From assembly GCF_905404315.1 (NCBI RefSeq), contig NC_066304.1:5084001-5148000 (forward strand): 64,000 nt of DNA, given 5' to 3'. Of the stretch, positions 55,762 through 64,000 are shown in pieces (position 1 is the first letter of the stretch; each line of letters starts with the position of its first letter). Origin of the DNA: Leptidea sinapis (taxonomy: Eukaryota > Arthropoda > Insecta > Lepidoptera > Pieridae). Made by a program: the position numbers and the translations under genes. Under the pieces are notes generated by a model, which was given only the letters and a program-made list of their open reading frames with translations, ran no database searches and was not told the origin of the DNA.

Positions 55762-55978
55762 CGTCTGAGACAGATCAGTTTGCGTCGCAATAAAATATTT
55801 TAAAAATGCCGTCGTGGGTTGTGAAAATGTGTAAAAACAATAATATAAAAGTATTTGTGGATATATGATTATATAAGGGAGAAAAAATTGTGTGACTGGT
55901 ATACCCCGTAGCCGCACACACACTAGCATAAAGGTGCTTCACTTGCTAATATCACGGCGCGGAGTCCTTTTTTTACTA

Positions 55979-56130
55979 GTCCGTGTGTGTGGCATGGACT
56001 GGCGTTGCATGGCCTGACGTGGCTTGGCCTGGCGTGGCTTGGCCTGGCCTGGCGTGGTTTAGCCTGGCGTGGCCTAGCCTGGCGTAGCTTAGCCTGGTGT
56101 GGCTTAGCCTGGTGTGGCTTTACTGGTCTA
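55979..56130 (+). repeat. GC-rich minisatellite, TGGCCTGGCG-type units
   Basis: Degenerate 10- and 15-base units such as GTGGCTTGGCCTGGC and GTGGCTTAGCCTGGT repeat about ten times. It lies just upstream of the putative ABCA start; the GC content stands out. Weaker related words lie at 55545-55620. Confidence 0.75.
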
Positions 56131-56199
56131 GGATATTTAGTTGAATTCGTAGTTTCAAGTTGGAAATTCATAGATTGTAGCGATATATTGATAAGATAG

Positions 56200-57360
56200 A
56201 TACGTTATATTCATTTCTGCGTGGCGAGCTTATAGGAGAGCATTTTTAGCGATATTTCTCAGAACTATAACTCTTATAAAATATTTATGATAGTTTCCAG
56301 TGCACATTGTTTAACAAATAATAACTCACTGTCGCTGAAGATATGACTTCCAAAACAATATCGTGACATGCCTTTGAAATCGACTATGCAACGTTGATAT
56401 ATTTTTTTGTGCCCCCATATCATGGATATATTTAATTATATTTGAAAACTTGAGTATATTTATGATAATACGATCCTAATCCTCACATTAATGTTGATGA
56501 ATTAAAAATGACATCTGTCAATGGCTAATGTCATAGCATCGTTATCAATGATAATCAAATGAAAGAGGTTGCCCTGTATATATGCGTTATATAAGTTTGA
56601 TCGATATTGTTCCTAAAAATGGAATTGTAATCATAGAATGTTGGGAAAAGAGTCGCTACTTGCCTTAACCTCATTAGTGGATAAACATGGAAACTGCTCA
56701 CAGATGTACTAATAGAGGCATATGAATATGATATGACAATGAACACACTCACCAAATGCACTTAAAAAACTGTGTATCGCCGTTATAGAGGGTAGAGGCA
56801 AGGAGAATTATCTGTGTACATGAAAAAGTGTCCGCCAAAATACGTTTAATTAGGGTGGCGCTAAAGTAGAATCAGGGTAAATCTTAAAAGAAGCCTTAAA
56901 TATAAAATAATATTAATCACTCTAGGTGCACGTTTTCTTGCAATAACTCTTAAAGTTAACTCTCAAGTTTATATTTACTTTATTATTTTGTACAACGTAA
57001 GTTGTTGAAATTTTCAATAATTAACTAGTTTAGTCGACAATAATATAAATTTTTTTAATCGGCATACTTCAATTCGTTTGCAATTGCTACATTCACCATA
57101 CTTCATACCATACCCTGTGGCTACACCAGCGCCATTGTGGAAGTTTTTTGAACTGTTATTTACAGCATAACCTGGACACTTTAAACATTTCTCCCATAAG
57201 AGAACATACTCCTTACCTCTACCCCCGATACTACGTAAATATAGGTCATGGTCTTCAGTCTAATTGTCTGGGGTCATACCATAGATTAAAAGAGGACCTG
57301 ACAAGGTAATCGAGTATATTGAAAAATGATTTAAATAGTCTACTTTAATTGTATTTTGGC
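56200..57360. other. Region upstream of the ABCA start, no gene seen
   Basis: AT-rich, no exon-like segment on either strand, no CpG-rich island. If exon 1 is correct, the ABCA promoter and 5' UTR should be within 55.76-57 kb, but no convincing TATA or initiator pair could be picked. Confidence 0.45.
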
Positions 57361-57364
57361 TTCT

Positions 57365-57595
57365 AGGTTATTTATACATCTAGATACACTATGACAGCTG
57401 AAACGTCGAAAAAAATTATATTTTGAACTTGCCTCTACTTAGAGCAATTTAGTGTGCACTAACACAAAGTGTCATACAAATTGCAAGTGTAGGACGTAGC
57501 CTGTCACGCACACTAATCTAATATTCATCGCCTGTTTTTATCGGTTGTCTAGAAGCATGAGACTCTATTGAGATGTATAAATTATCTAAGTATTT
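57365..57595 (+). repeat. TCTAGATAG-family MITE
   Basis: TTATTTATACATCTAGATAC to GAGATGTATAAATTATCTAA, a complete copy about 230 bp long with inverted ends. Confidence 0.7.
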
Positions 57596-57689
57596 CGGTT
57601 TGAGGTAATGGTCTTATTACTAATGCTCTAAATAAATGAAACAAACAACTACAAGAACCTCACATACCGATGTGAGGTGACCGTTTATG

Positions 57690-57880
57690 ATTTGTCAATG
57701 GCACACGTTACCTCGTGGTTAGCTAGTTTAAAATTCAAAATATCAATGAGCTAATGCCAACCATTGCTGACTGTTTACGAAATGTTAATCAAAATCGTTT
57801 ATAGTAACAATAGATTCGCTTTCTCCTTCTTCTGCTGTATCTCCGATAGAGATGGCCCTCTCTCTCGCACGCAGTGCCAT
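57690..57880 (+). repeat. Dispersed repeat (GCGTGGCTGAC family), diverged
   Basis: GCTAATGCCAACCATTGCTG, AATCAAAATCGTTTATAGTA, TAGATTCGCTTTC and a CTCTCTCTCGCACGC stretch. Confidence 0.55.
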
Positions 57881-58259
57881 GTAACTCAGTCAGAATTTTC
57901 TGAGTTACGTGCAAATTTATTTAAGTTTGACCATCAAGACTGCAACTTTTATGCGATTTATTATTCATGGTTGTTTTTTCAGTTCTATTTTATTTTCAAT
58001 TTTATATTCATTTTATTTCTCGCACTTGGCCGGTTTTCTTTTATTTTTATTTATTGATGAAAGAGTGAAGTGCTCCAAGGACTCTACCATTTTAATGATC
58101 TGATAACCATTTTGGTTTATAATTTCAATCGTGCTAGTTCATTATTAGGTACTCTCTCTCAATTGATCTCTCACATTGTCAGCTTTTGTCAAATAATATT
58201 GTTATATATATGATATAATTACGTACTATAGTTAGTACTGAGGTAGTCCTCAGGAGTAG

Positions 58260-58430
58260 TCTCAAAGTGCGGCCACCCAAGTGGGCGTACTTGAACCAGT
58301 CTCGGACAATGTGTGACGTTGACGTGCGACATGTTCTGTTAAACTTTGCTTATAATTGAAACTAATATGTCGGGTTGCGTAGTAAAAGCGAAAAACACGA
58401 TGCGTATATACCTAAGTTACATAATTTGAA
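58260..58430 (+). repeat. Possible THAP-type transposon start, second fragment
   Basis: GACAATGTGTGACGTTGACG, then about 40 bases later ATGTCGGGTTGCGTAGTAAA (MSGCVVK). Parallel to 32580-32735. Confidence 0.33.
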
Positions 58431-58442
58431 AGATGCCATTGA

Positions 58443-58691
58443 GTGTCAAGATGCCACGCCTTCCGCACCAACCAATCTATACTTCACTCTAGGTGTAAAA
58501 ATCAGCTCTCATCACACATCAGCCACCGTAGAATCTTAGAGTTCTTTGGACATATCGCCAGAAAAGATGACCACAACCTCGAACAACTGATGGTTATTGG
58601 GAAGGTAGACGGACGACGCCCCAGAGGTCGTAGCTCGAGGACCCTCAGCAATGAGGAATACGACGCGAGACGCGTGAGGTTATCAAGATGA
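58443..58691 (+). pseudogene. LINE ORF2 C-terminal fragment
   Basis: HISHRRILEFFGHIARKDDH then GKVDGRRPRGRSSRTLSNEE, the RRLxFFGHxxRxDDxxLExxxxxGxxxGxRxRGRxxxRW block seen at the C-terminus of some insect LINE ORF2 proteins. No RT is left next to it. Confidence 0.6.
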
Positions 58692-58699
58692 ATTAGGTA

Positions 58700-59317
58700 C
58701 ATATTTTGCTGAATATTTGATTGAATTGGATCTTAAAAATATAAATATTACCAAGGATATTCTTGGTTCTAACAATATGTTGTATGTTAAATAAATATTA
58801 TTGGTAAATTAAACAAGAGGATTCCCCATAATCGCGTCTATAGCATTTGCTTTATCTATAGACTGGTCCTCATTTTTCTTATAAACGTAGAAGTATTCAA
58901 AGTCAAAATTATTTATTTGCCAGAAACATTCACAAGTAAAGTTGTTACGAATTTAAGAGTAGGCACATGTTTTGTCTTGACAGACATGCATATATTTCAG
59001 TGGTTTCGTCATGACAATCAATTATTACTGCTACATTTAATTTTACCAACGTAAAGCTGTACCTAAAAGACCCTACAATATACAATTTCAATAAATAATG
59101 AAATATTTTTAAAAGTGTAATTTATTTTTCCTTTAATTTTTTCTTATATTCTCTTCCATTTCCAATGGCTTTCATACTACTATTATTTTTTTTGGTTTCA
59201 AAAACTATCGACACTGGTCTATGTGTTTTGTTTGGGTACATTACAATTTTCATCTGGGCGTCATAAATGGAGCACAGCAATACTTCAAGCTGGTCCTCAT
59301 TCTAGTCTACTCATGCT
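58700..59317. other. AT-rich stretch, nothing recognised
   Basis: No open frame with coding character and no recognised repeat. Confidence 0.45.
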
Positions 59318-59640
59318 ACTAGTCTGGCGCACCCCAGTATCAGCTCGAAACATTTAACGTCTTCTACCGCATTTATCACGGGGAGTATTCAAAAGAGTCC
59401 GTCCAATTGGTATGTGTGGCATACCTCTACTGTGCGGATTTGAAAGAAATTTCTTCCACGTACAACTAAACTGTGGAATGAGGTTTCTTTTGCGGTGTTT
59501 TCCAGGATTACACGACATGGGTACCTTCAAAAAAGGCGCGTACGCCTTTCAAAAAGGCCGGCAATGCTCCTGTGTTTCCTCTTTTGCTGCAAGATAATGT
59601 GGAACCGTACGCTCGTTTGTCCTCCTTCCATAAAGAAAAA
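59318..59640 (+). mobile_element. Jockey 3' fragment
   Basis: CTGGCGCACCCCAGTATCAG, then a deletion, then the 3' UTR (GGTACCTTCAAAAAAGGCGC) with scattered changes. Confidence 0.75.
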
Positions 59641-60019
59641 GGTTGGTTTGAAAATAAAATCTGTCAAAAAAAAAAATACATTCCATATTATTCTTCTTCT
59701 TTAAGTGTCTGAACGAATCCGACACCGAAACAGCTTCATCTAAGGTATAACAACAAGGTTTACACCATTCCATATTTATTTTAGCTTTGCGGAATGCAAG
59801 GATTTTAAACCGCGTAAGGAATTATTTCTACAACTATAAATAAGAGCAAACAAAATTAACATTCTCAATGGTACAAGTAAAGAACCAATAAAACTAGAAC
59901 TACACGTGACTTATGAAGTTTTGTATTTCAACACATTACGGTAAAGCCAAGTCAATGTATACTTTGCTAATATTTGTCTAAGTGTTAATTGGGAATTTTG
60001 CCGACTCATTCATTATGAA

Positions 60020-60056
60020 TATAAATTGTGGGTATATTTTCAAGATGATTTAGTTC
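60020..60056 (+). promoter_or_regulatory. Core promoter of the glycine-rich gene
   Basis: TATAAAT at 60020-60026, followed about 30 bases later by TTAGTTC at 60050, close to the arthropod initiator TCAGT. This predicts a 5' UTR of about 33 nt before the ATG at 60085. Confidence 0.6.
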
Positions 60057-60084
60057 GTTGGAACAATCCGTAGCATATTCAATT

Positions 60085-60747
60085 ATGATTCGTTTAGCTT
60101 GCTTTGTTGTTTTAGTGATGTTGGGACTGTCTGAAGGAGGTAGGATAATCTGTTTTTTAGTACAATACGGATTTTGTTAACCATGTTTAGCTGCGTTATT
60201 TAGAAACGATTGATTTTTAACTTGTTCACCTCTTCCATTAATTTTAAGAATTTATTATTGCTAGAATTTAAGTGCACCTCTAAAAATTACACTTCTTAAA
60301 ATTCAGAAAAGTCCTATTAGTCTAGTTCTAACCCTGTCTGTCCACTAATATATTAAAAAAAAATCTGTTACAGCTGTCAGAGTGGCTAGATCACCGCAGT
60401 TTAGCCAAGCCAGTGCAAGTGCCCAAGCTGGGGGATTCGGTGGTGGTTACTACCCCCCACCAGGCCCACCAGGTTTTGGGAGAGGATATGGAGGGGGGCA
60501 TTTTGGAGGGGGAGGATTTGGAGGGGGCCATTTTGGAGGTGGAGGATTTGGAGGAGGTGGATTTGGAGGCGGTGGTTTTGGTGGGGGCAGATTTGGAGGT
60601 GGCGGGTATGGAAGCTTCGGTCGGCCTGGTTTTGGAATTGGTGGTCCCGGCTTCGGTCTGCCGTCACTGAGTATATCGAAGAGTATCAGCATCGGGGGTG
60701 GAGGCGGCTCTCAAGCAAGTTCCAGTGCTGGTTCCTTTGGGAAATGA
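60085..60747 (+). CDS. Secreted glycine-rich protein, two exons (60085-60139, 60374-60747)
   Basis: Exon 1 (55 nt) carries the ATG and a signal peptide, MIRLACFVVLVMLGLSEG; donor GTAGGA. Exon 2 starts after TGTTACAG at 60374 and ends with TGA at 60747, giving 142 residues. The mature part opens AVRVARSPQFSQASASAQAGG, passes a PPPGPPG segment, then about ten GGGxFGGG-type repeats with His, Phe, Tyr or Arg between glycines, and ends in Ser-rich SISKSISIGGGGG and an FGK terminus. Composition and signal peptide fit an extracellular structural protein of cuticle, chorion or silk; I cannot tell which. A TATA box and a poly(A) signal sit at suitable distances. The shadow frames in the GGN repeats are not genes. 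Confidence 0.88.
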
Positions 60748-60826
60748 ACATTCTACTAATTACTTAAGTTTGTGTGGAACTATTGTGTGATGTGATGAAG
60801 GTTATATTTTTCAGTTCATATTCAGA

Positions 60827-60832
60827 ATTAAA
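60827..60832 (+). terminator. Poly(A) signal of the glycine-rich gene
   Basis: ATTAAA, a common variant signal, about 80 bases after the stop codon. A Helitron copy begins 51 bases downstream. Confidence 0.5.
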
Positions 60833-60882
60833 ACCAAAGATATGAATTGTTTTGTAGTTTTATTTAAATTAACTCTTTTTAA

Positions 60883-61249
60883 TCTTAATATATATAAATT
60901 ACGTGACACGTTGTTTGTCCGCGATGGACTCCTAAATTAATGAACGGATTTAAATGGGGATTACTTCATGGAGTGCAGTTTGGTATAACTTGAGAGATAG
61001 GATAGTTTTTATTTAGATTTGGGACCCATAATTATTTTTAATTCCAATATTTGTTTTGTATGGACATATTCTCTATGAGAGAATTTATTGACGCACGGTT
61101 TGACAGTTCAGCTGTGAATCAATTTCATTATAACAACAGGAAGCATATTTTACGAAATAATTCTTGATGTTATAAAATATTATTGACAAATTCATAAAAA
61201 ACATTATTTTATTTATTATATACAGAACAACGTCTGTCGGGTCAGCTAG
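60883..61249 (+). mobile_element. Helitron, full length, downstream of the glycine-rich gene
   Basis: Starts TCTTAATATATATAAATTAC and ends GTCGGGTCAGCTAG before T with the usual hairpin. Uninterrupted reference copy for the 10490 element. Confidence 0.87.
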
Positions 61250-61266
61250 TTGAAATATAAATTTAA

Positions 61267-61545
61267 CAGTGGGAGGCTCCTCTAACTTTTGCCGGCTAGA
61301 TTATGGGTACCAAAATGGCGCTTTTTTCTGCCGTGAAACAACAATGTGTTAGTATTATTTTAGTTGTCGTAGTTAGTGCACTGGGCAAATGAGGCGTAAC
61401 ATCTTATGTCACAAGGTGACGAGCGTAAACGTAGTGCCGCTTAGAACTTTACAAGAATCCTACGCAGCACTGCAGGGCTTATTAATTACCATCAGCTGAA
61501 CGTCCTGCTCACCTTGTCCCTACGGGATTGGTTGTTATTGCTGTC
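61267..61545 (+). repeat. SINE-like repeat family A, diverged
   Basis: AACAGTGGGAGGCTCCTC through ACCATCAGCTGAACGTCCTG with several deletions. Confidence 0.7.
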
Positions 61546-61615
61546 ATAAGAATATATTTTGTTTTGTTTATAAGGTCGAAGTTACAGAAGTGTCTTCCCT
61601 ATTATTATACGACCT

Positions 61616-61895
61616 GTATAGCCGAGTGGTTAGCGATCCTACCTACTAAACTAGAGGCTCTATCCCGGTGGTTCGAATCCCGGTAGGTGCAAGCATTTAT
61701 ATGATGAATATGGATGTTTGTTTCCGAGTCATGGATGTTTAAATGTATTTATGTATGTTTATATGAATTTATGTATGTTTAAGTAAGTATATTGTATTAA
61801 ATATATAATTGTCTTGTAACCCATAACACACGCTATACATGCTTAACTTGGGGTAAGATAATTTGTGTAAAAAGTGTGTCAATATTATTATTATT
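61616..61895 (+). repeat. tRNA-derived SINE, second copy
   Basis: CCTGTATAGCCGAGTGGTTA, B box GTGGTTCGAATCCCGGTAGG, same body, tail TCAATATTATTATTA. About 10% different from the 37.1 kb copy by eye. Confidence 0.78.
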
Positions 61896-62107
61896 TTTAT
61901 TCGAACCTATTGTTATTTTATTTGTATGAAAACATTTATTACTTACCGATCTACTATTATGTTCCTTAAATTAATAAGTATATTGATATCTAATAGAGAT
62001 TTCTTTTTTTTATTTTAATATTTTCATTGCCCAATGTATATGGTAGCAGTAGACTTGGTTGAGGGTTTGGATGTCAATTTAATTACTAAGTATTAAATAA
62101 AAATAAA

Positions 62108-63170
62108 GTGCTGCGGACATGTGCTCCGGAACTGGCGCCGGTCCTTACTCGTCTTTTCTGGCTCTCCTACTCATCAGGCGTAGTCCCGAAATTATGGAAA
62201 GCGGCTTTAGTGCACCCGATCCCTAAGAAAGGCGTACGCTCAGATCCGTCCAACTACCGCCCCATTGCCATTACCTCCATTTTCTCCAAAGTAATGGAGT
62301 CGATCATCAACCTCCAGCTCTGGGGATACCTAGAGGGGCACCAGCTGATCAGCGACTGCCAGTACGGTTTGCGTCAGGGTCGCTCAGCTGGTGATCTTCT
62401 TGCAAACCTCACCCATAAATGGGCGCAAGCGGTTGAGTCGAAGGGCCTCTCCCTTGGCGGTTGGCGGTGAGAGTTTGGACATAGCGAAGGCCTTCGATCG
62501 GGTGTGGCATAAAGCACTTATAGCGAAACTGCCATCCTATGGGCTTCCCGAGAAGTTGTGCAAATGGTTCACTAGCTTTATGGCTGATCGGAGCATCAAG
62601 GTTGTTATCAACGGTGCATGCTCAGACTTAAGACCCATAAACGCTTTTGTCCCGCAAGGCTGCGTGCTATCCCCTACGCTGTTTCTTCTGCATATCAATG
62701 ATATGCTGCAAATCAGCATTATTCATTGCTATGACGACAGCACAGGGTATGCTTCCTACACCGGCCGTGCCAACATGTCCCGGGATAGCGTCCACGAGAA
62801 CCGGAACAAACTTGTGTCTGAAATCGAGACTATGCTTTGCAAAGTCTCGGAATGGGGCCGACAAAATTTAGTCCAATTCAACCCCAAGAAGACACAAGTT
62901 TGTGCGTTCACCACTAAAAAGTCTCCCTTTGTCGTATCCCCTCGATTCGAGATCACTCCTCTAACTGCCACAGCCTTACTTGGCGTCGATATATCGAGCG
63001 ACGTTCAGTTCCGTGGTCACTTGGTTGAGAAGGCCAAACTGGCCTCAAAAAAGCTTGGTGTACTCAGTAAAGCGAGACAGTACTTCACTAAAAGCCACCG
63101 CCTGCAACTTTATAAGGCGCAAATTCGGCCTCACATGGAGTACTGTTCTCACCTCTCTTATCACCTCTCT
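62108..63170 (+). pseudogene. Jockey-type reverse transcriptase relic, truncated at both ends
   Basis: Begins ELAPVLTRLFWLSYSSGVVP and NYRPIAITSIFSKVMESIIN (RT fingers), is frameshifted near 62,450, then has SLDIAKAFDRVWHKALIAKL and VPQGCVLSPTLFLLH. The active site reads CYDDSTG, lacking one residue compared with CYADDSTG. Similarity stops near 63,150 inside the coding region. About 75% like the 11.5 kb copy by eye, so a separate subfamily. Confidence 0.85.
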
Positions 63171-64000
63171 TATATAAAAAAAAGGGTTTTGGCAAGAACT
63201 GGTCTTAGCGGGGCCTTCACTTCTGTATTTCAAGATATTTCTATATCTTTATTATAATCTTATATTATGATCCAAACCCTTTGTAAATTGAATTATTCTG
63301 TGGGCTTAGAATACACCAGCGTGTATCGATGAGACGACCCGACAGCCCGAAAACGCCTGACTTATTTTGGTTTGTCAATGTGTGCGTTGTCCTACCTCTA
63401 GTCCCTACTATTTACCATTGGACTGGCGGCTGTCAAAGTGCTTTTGTGCCTGTTCGATATTCGCCATTTTGGCGCTGTTGGCCATGTAGCGAGAGTCTGC
63501 GGTACTTAAAATAGTGATGAATACCGCAGCTGAACAAACATCAATAGGAAAACTATTTACAAAAAAAAAATGTGTACTTTATTACGTTGATTCCTGAAGT
63601 ATAAATAACATGGAAAACGAACGAAATTAATTCAAAATATAAAAATACTCCAGAGTATTGTACGTTCCTTCGCAGCCATTTGTATTATACGTCAAAATTA
63701 GTTCTCTGGACGCTCGCAAGTGGCGCTTCAAATAGACACAAAAAAATTACTGTCAAACATATGGAACAGCCTGTCCAGTGGTATTTATACAGGTCAGTGG
63801 TGCGTTTACTTAGTAATATTTTAAAGGTAATGTCATCCGTGGATGATTGTTTACATATAGTAATAATTTTAAATGTCATATATATATTTTATTTTTTATG
63901 CTTATGATATATTCTGATGCTAAAATTTGGTAACCTTTTTAAAATACACTCTGTGCACGTTATTAGTGAACTACAATACAGTATAAAATATACAGTAAAC
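63171..64000. other. Window end, nothing recognised
   Basis: Short open frames here have no recognisable domain. TATATATATTTTATTTTTTA near 63,880 is low complexity. Confidence 0.45.

Noticed and set aside
55923..56199. Overlapping open frames rich in Trp/Leu/Ala/Gly or Pro/Gln/Ala/Arg
   Set aside because: They are translations of the TGGCCTGGCG minisatellite, with no start context, domain or splice partner.
60401..60692. Three long open frames on both strands over the glycine-rich exon
   Set aside because: GGN repeats keep all frames open; only the + frame joined to the signal-peptide exon makes a coherent protein.
1..64000. CRISPR array, bacterial operon, prophage or plasmid functions
   Set aside because: No regularly spaced direct repeats with unique spacers and no bacterial-style gene strings; introns and eukaryotic transposons throughout.

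Overview
This window looks like nuclear DNA from a moth or butterfly (Lepidoptera). The clues are AT-rich sequence, spliceosomal introns, many copies of non-autonomous Helitron-like repeats of the kind common in Lepidoptera (5' TC, 3' hairpin, CTAG end), tRNA-derived and other short interspersed repeats, jockey-type LINEs, a BEL/Pao LTR element, a mariner element and MITEs. Nothing bacterial, plasmid or phage-like was seen.

The main gene is one very long minus-strand gene running from about 55.76 kb to beyond base 1. It encodes an ABCA-subfamily ABC transporter. I reconstructed 25 coding exons by hand (about 1,204 codons). All 24 internal junctions have GT/AG-type sites and compatible phases, and no exon carries an internal stop. 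The exons give, in order, an N-terminal membrane segment, a short extracellular domain, membrane block 1, nucleotide-binding domain 1 (NBD1), a linker, extracellular domain 2 and membrane block 2. NBD2 and the stop lie outside the window. In NBD1 the Walker A, Q-loop, signature and Walker B positions are all replaced by unrelated residues while the rest of the fold is recognisable and the frame is open, so it looks like a structurally retained but catalytically dead nucleotide-binding domain.

Most of the window is ABCA introns filled with mobile DNA. 0-9 kb: LINE 3' ends, SINEs, a Crypton-type tyrosine-recombinase element and MITEs. 9-13 kb: tRNA-like repeats and a jockey LINE inserted into a Helitron. 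13-21 kb: Helitrons, nested MITEs and a second LINE family. 21.6-27.6 kb: a complete but decayed BEL/Pao retrotransposon with 180-bp LTRs. 28-37 kb: SINEs, Helitrons and an inverted MITE pair around exons 10 and 11. 37-44 kb: nested MITEs, an 842-bp element with about 260-bp terminal repeats, an AGCTTAG-rich element and a Tc1-like relic. 44-55 kb: jockey fragments, a tRNA-Phe gene and a mariner element.

Beyond the ABCA start the only convincing host gene is a small two-exon plus-strand gene at 60.1-60.7 kb encoding a 142-residue secreted glycine-rich protein of cuticle or silk type, with a TATA box and a poly(A) signal. The rest, 55.8-60.0 kb and 61-64 kb, holds repeats and a degenerate jockey reverse transcriptase. 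All calls come from reading sequence and translations by eye; repeat-family names are by resemblance, and boundaries of degraded repeats are approximate.
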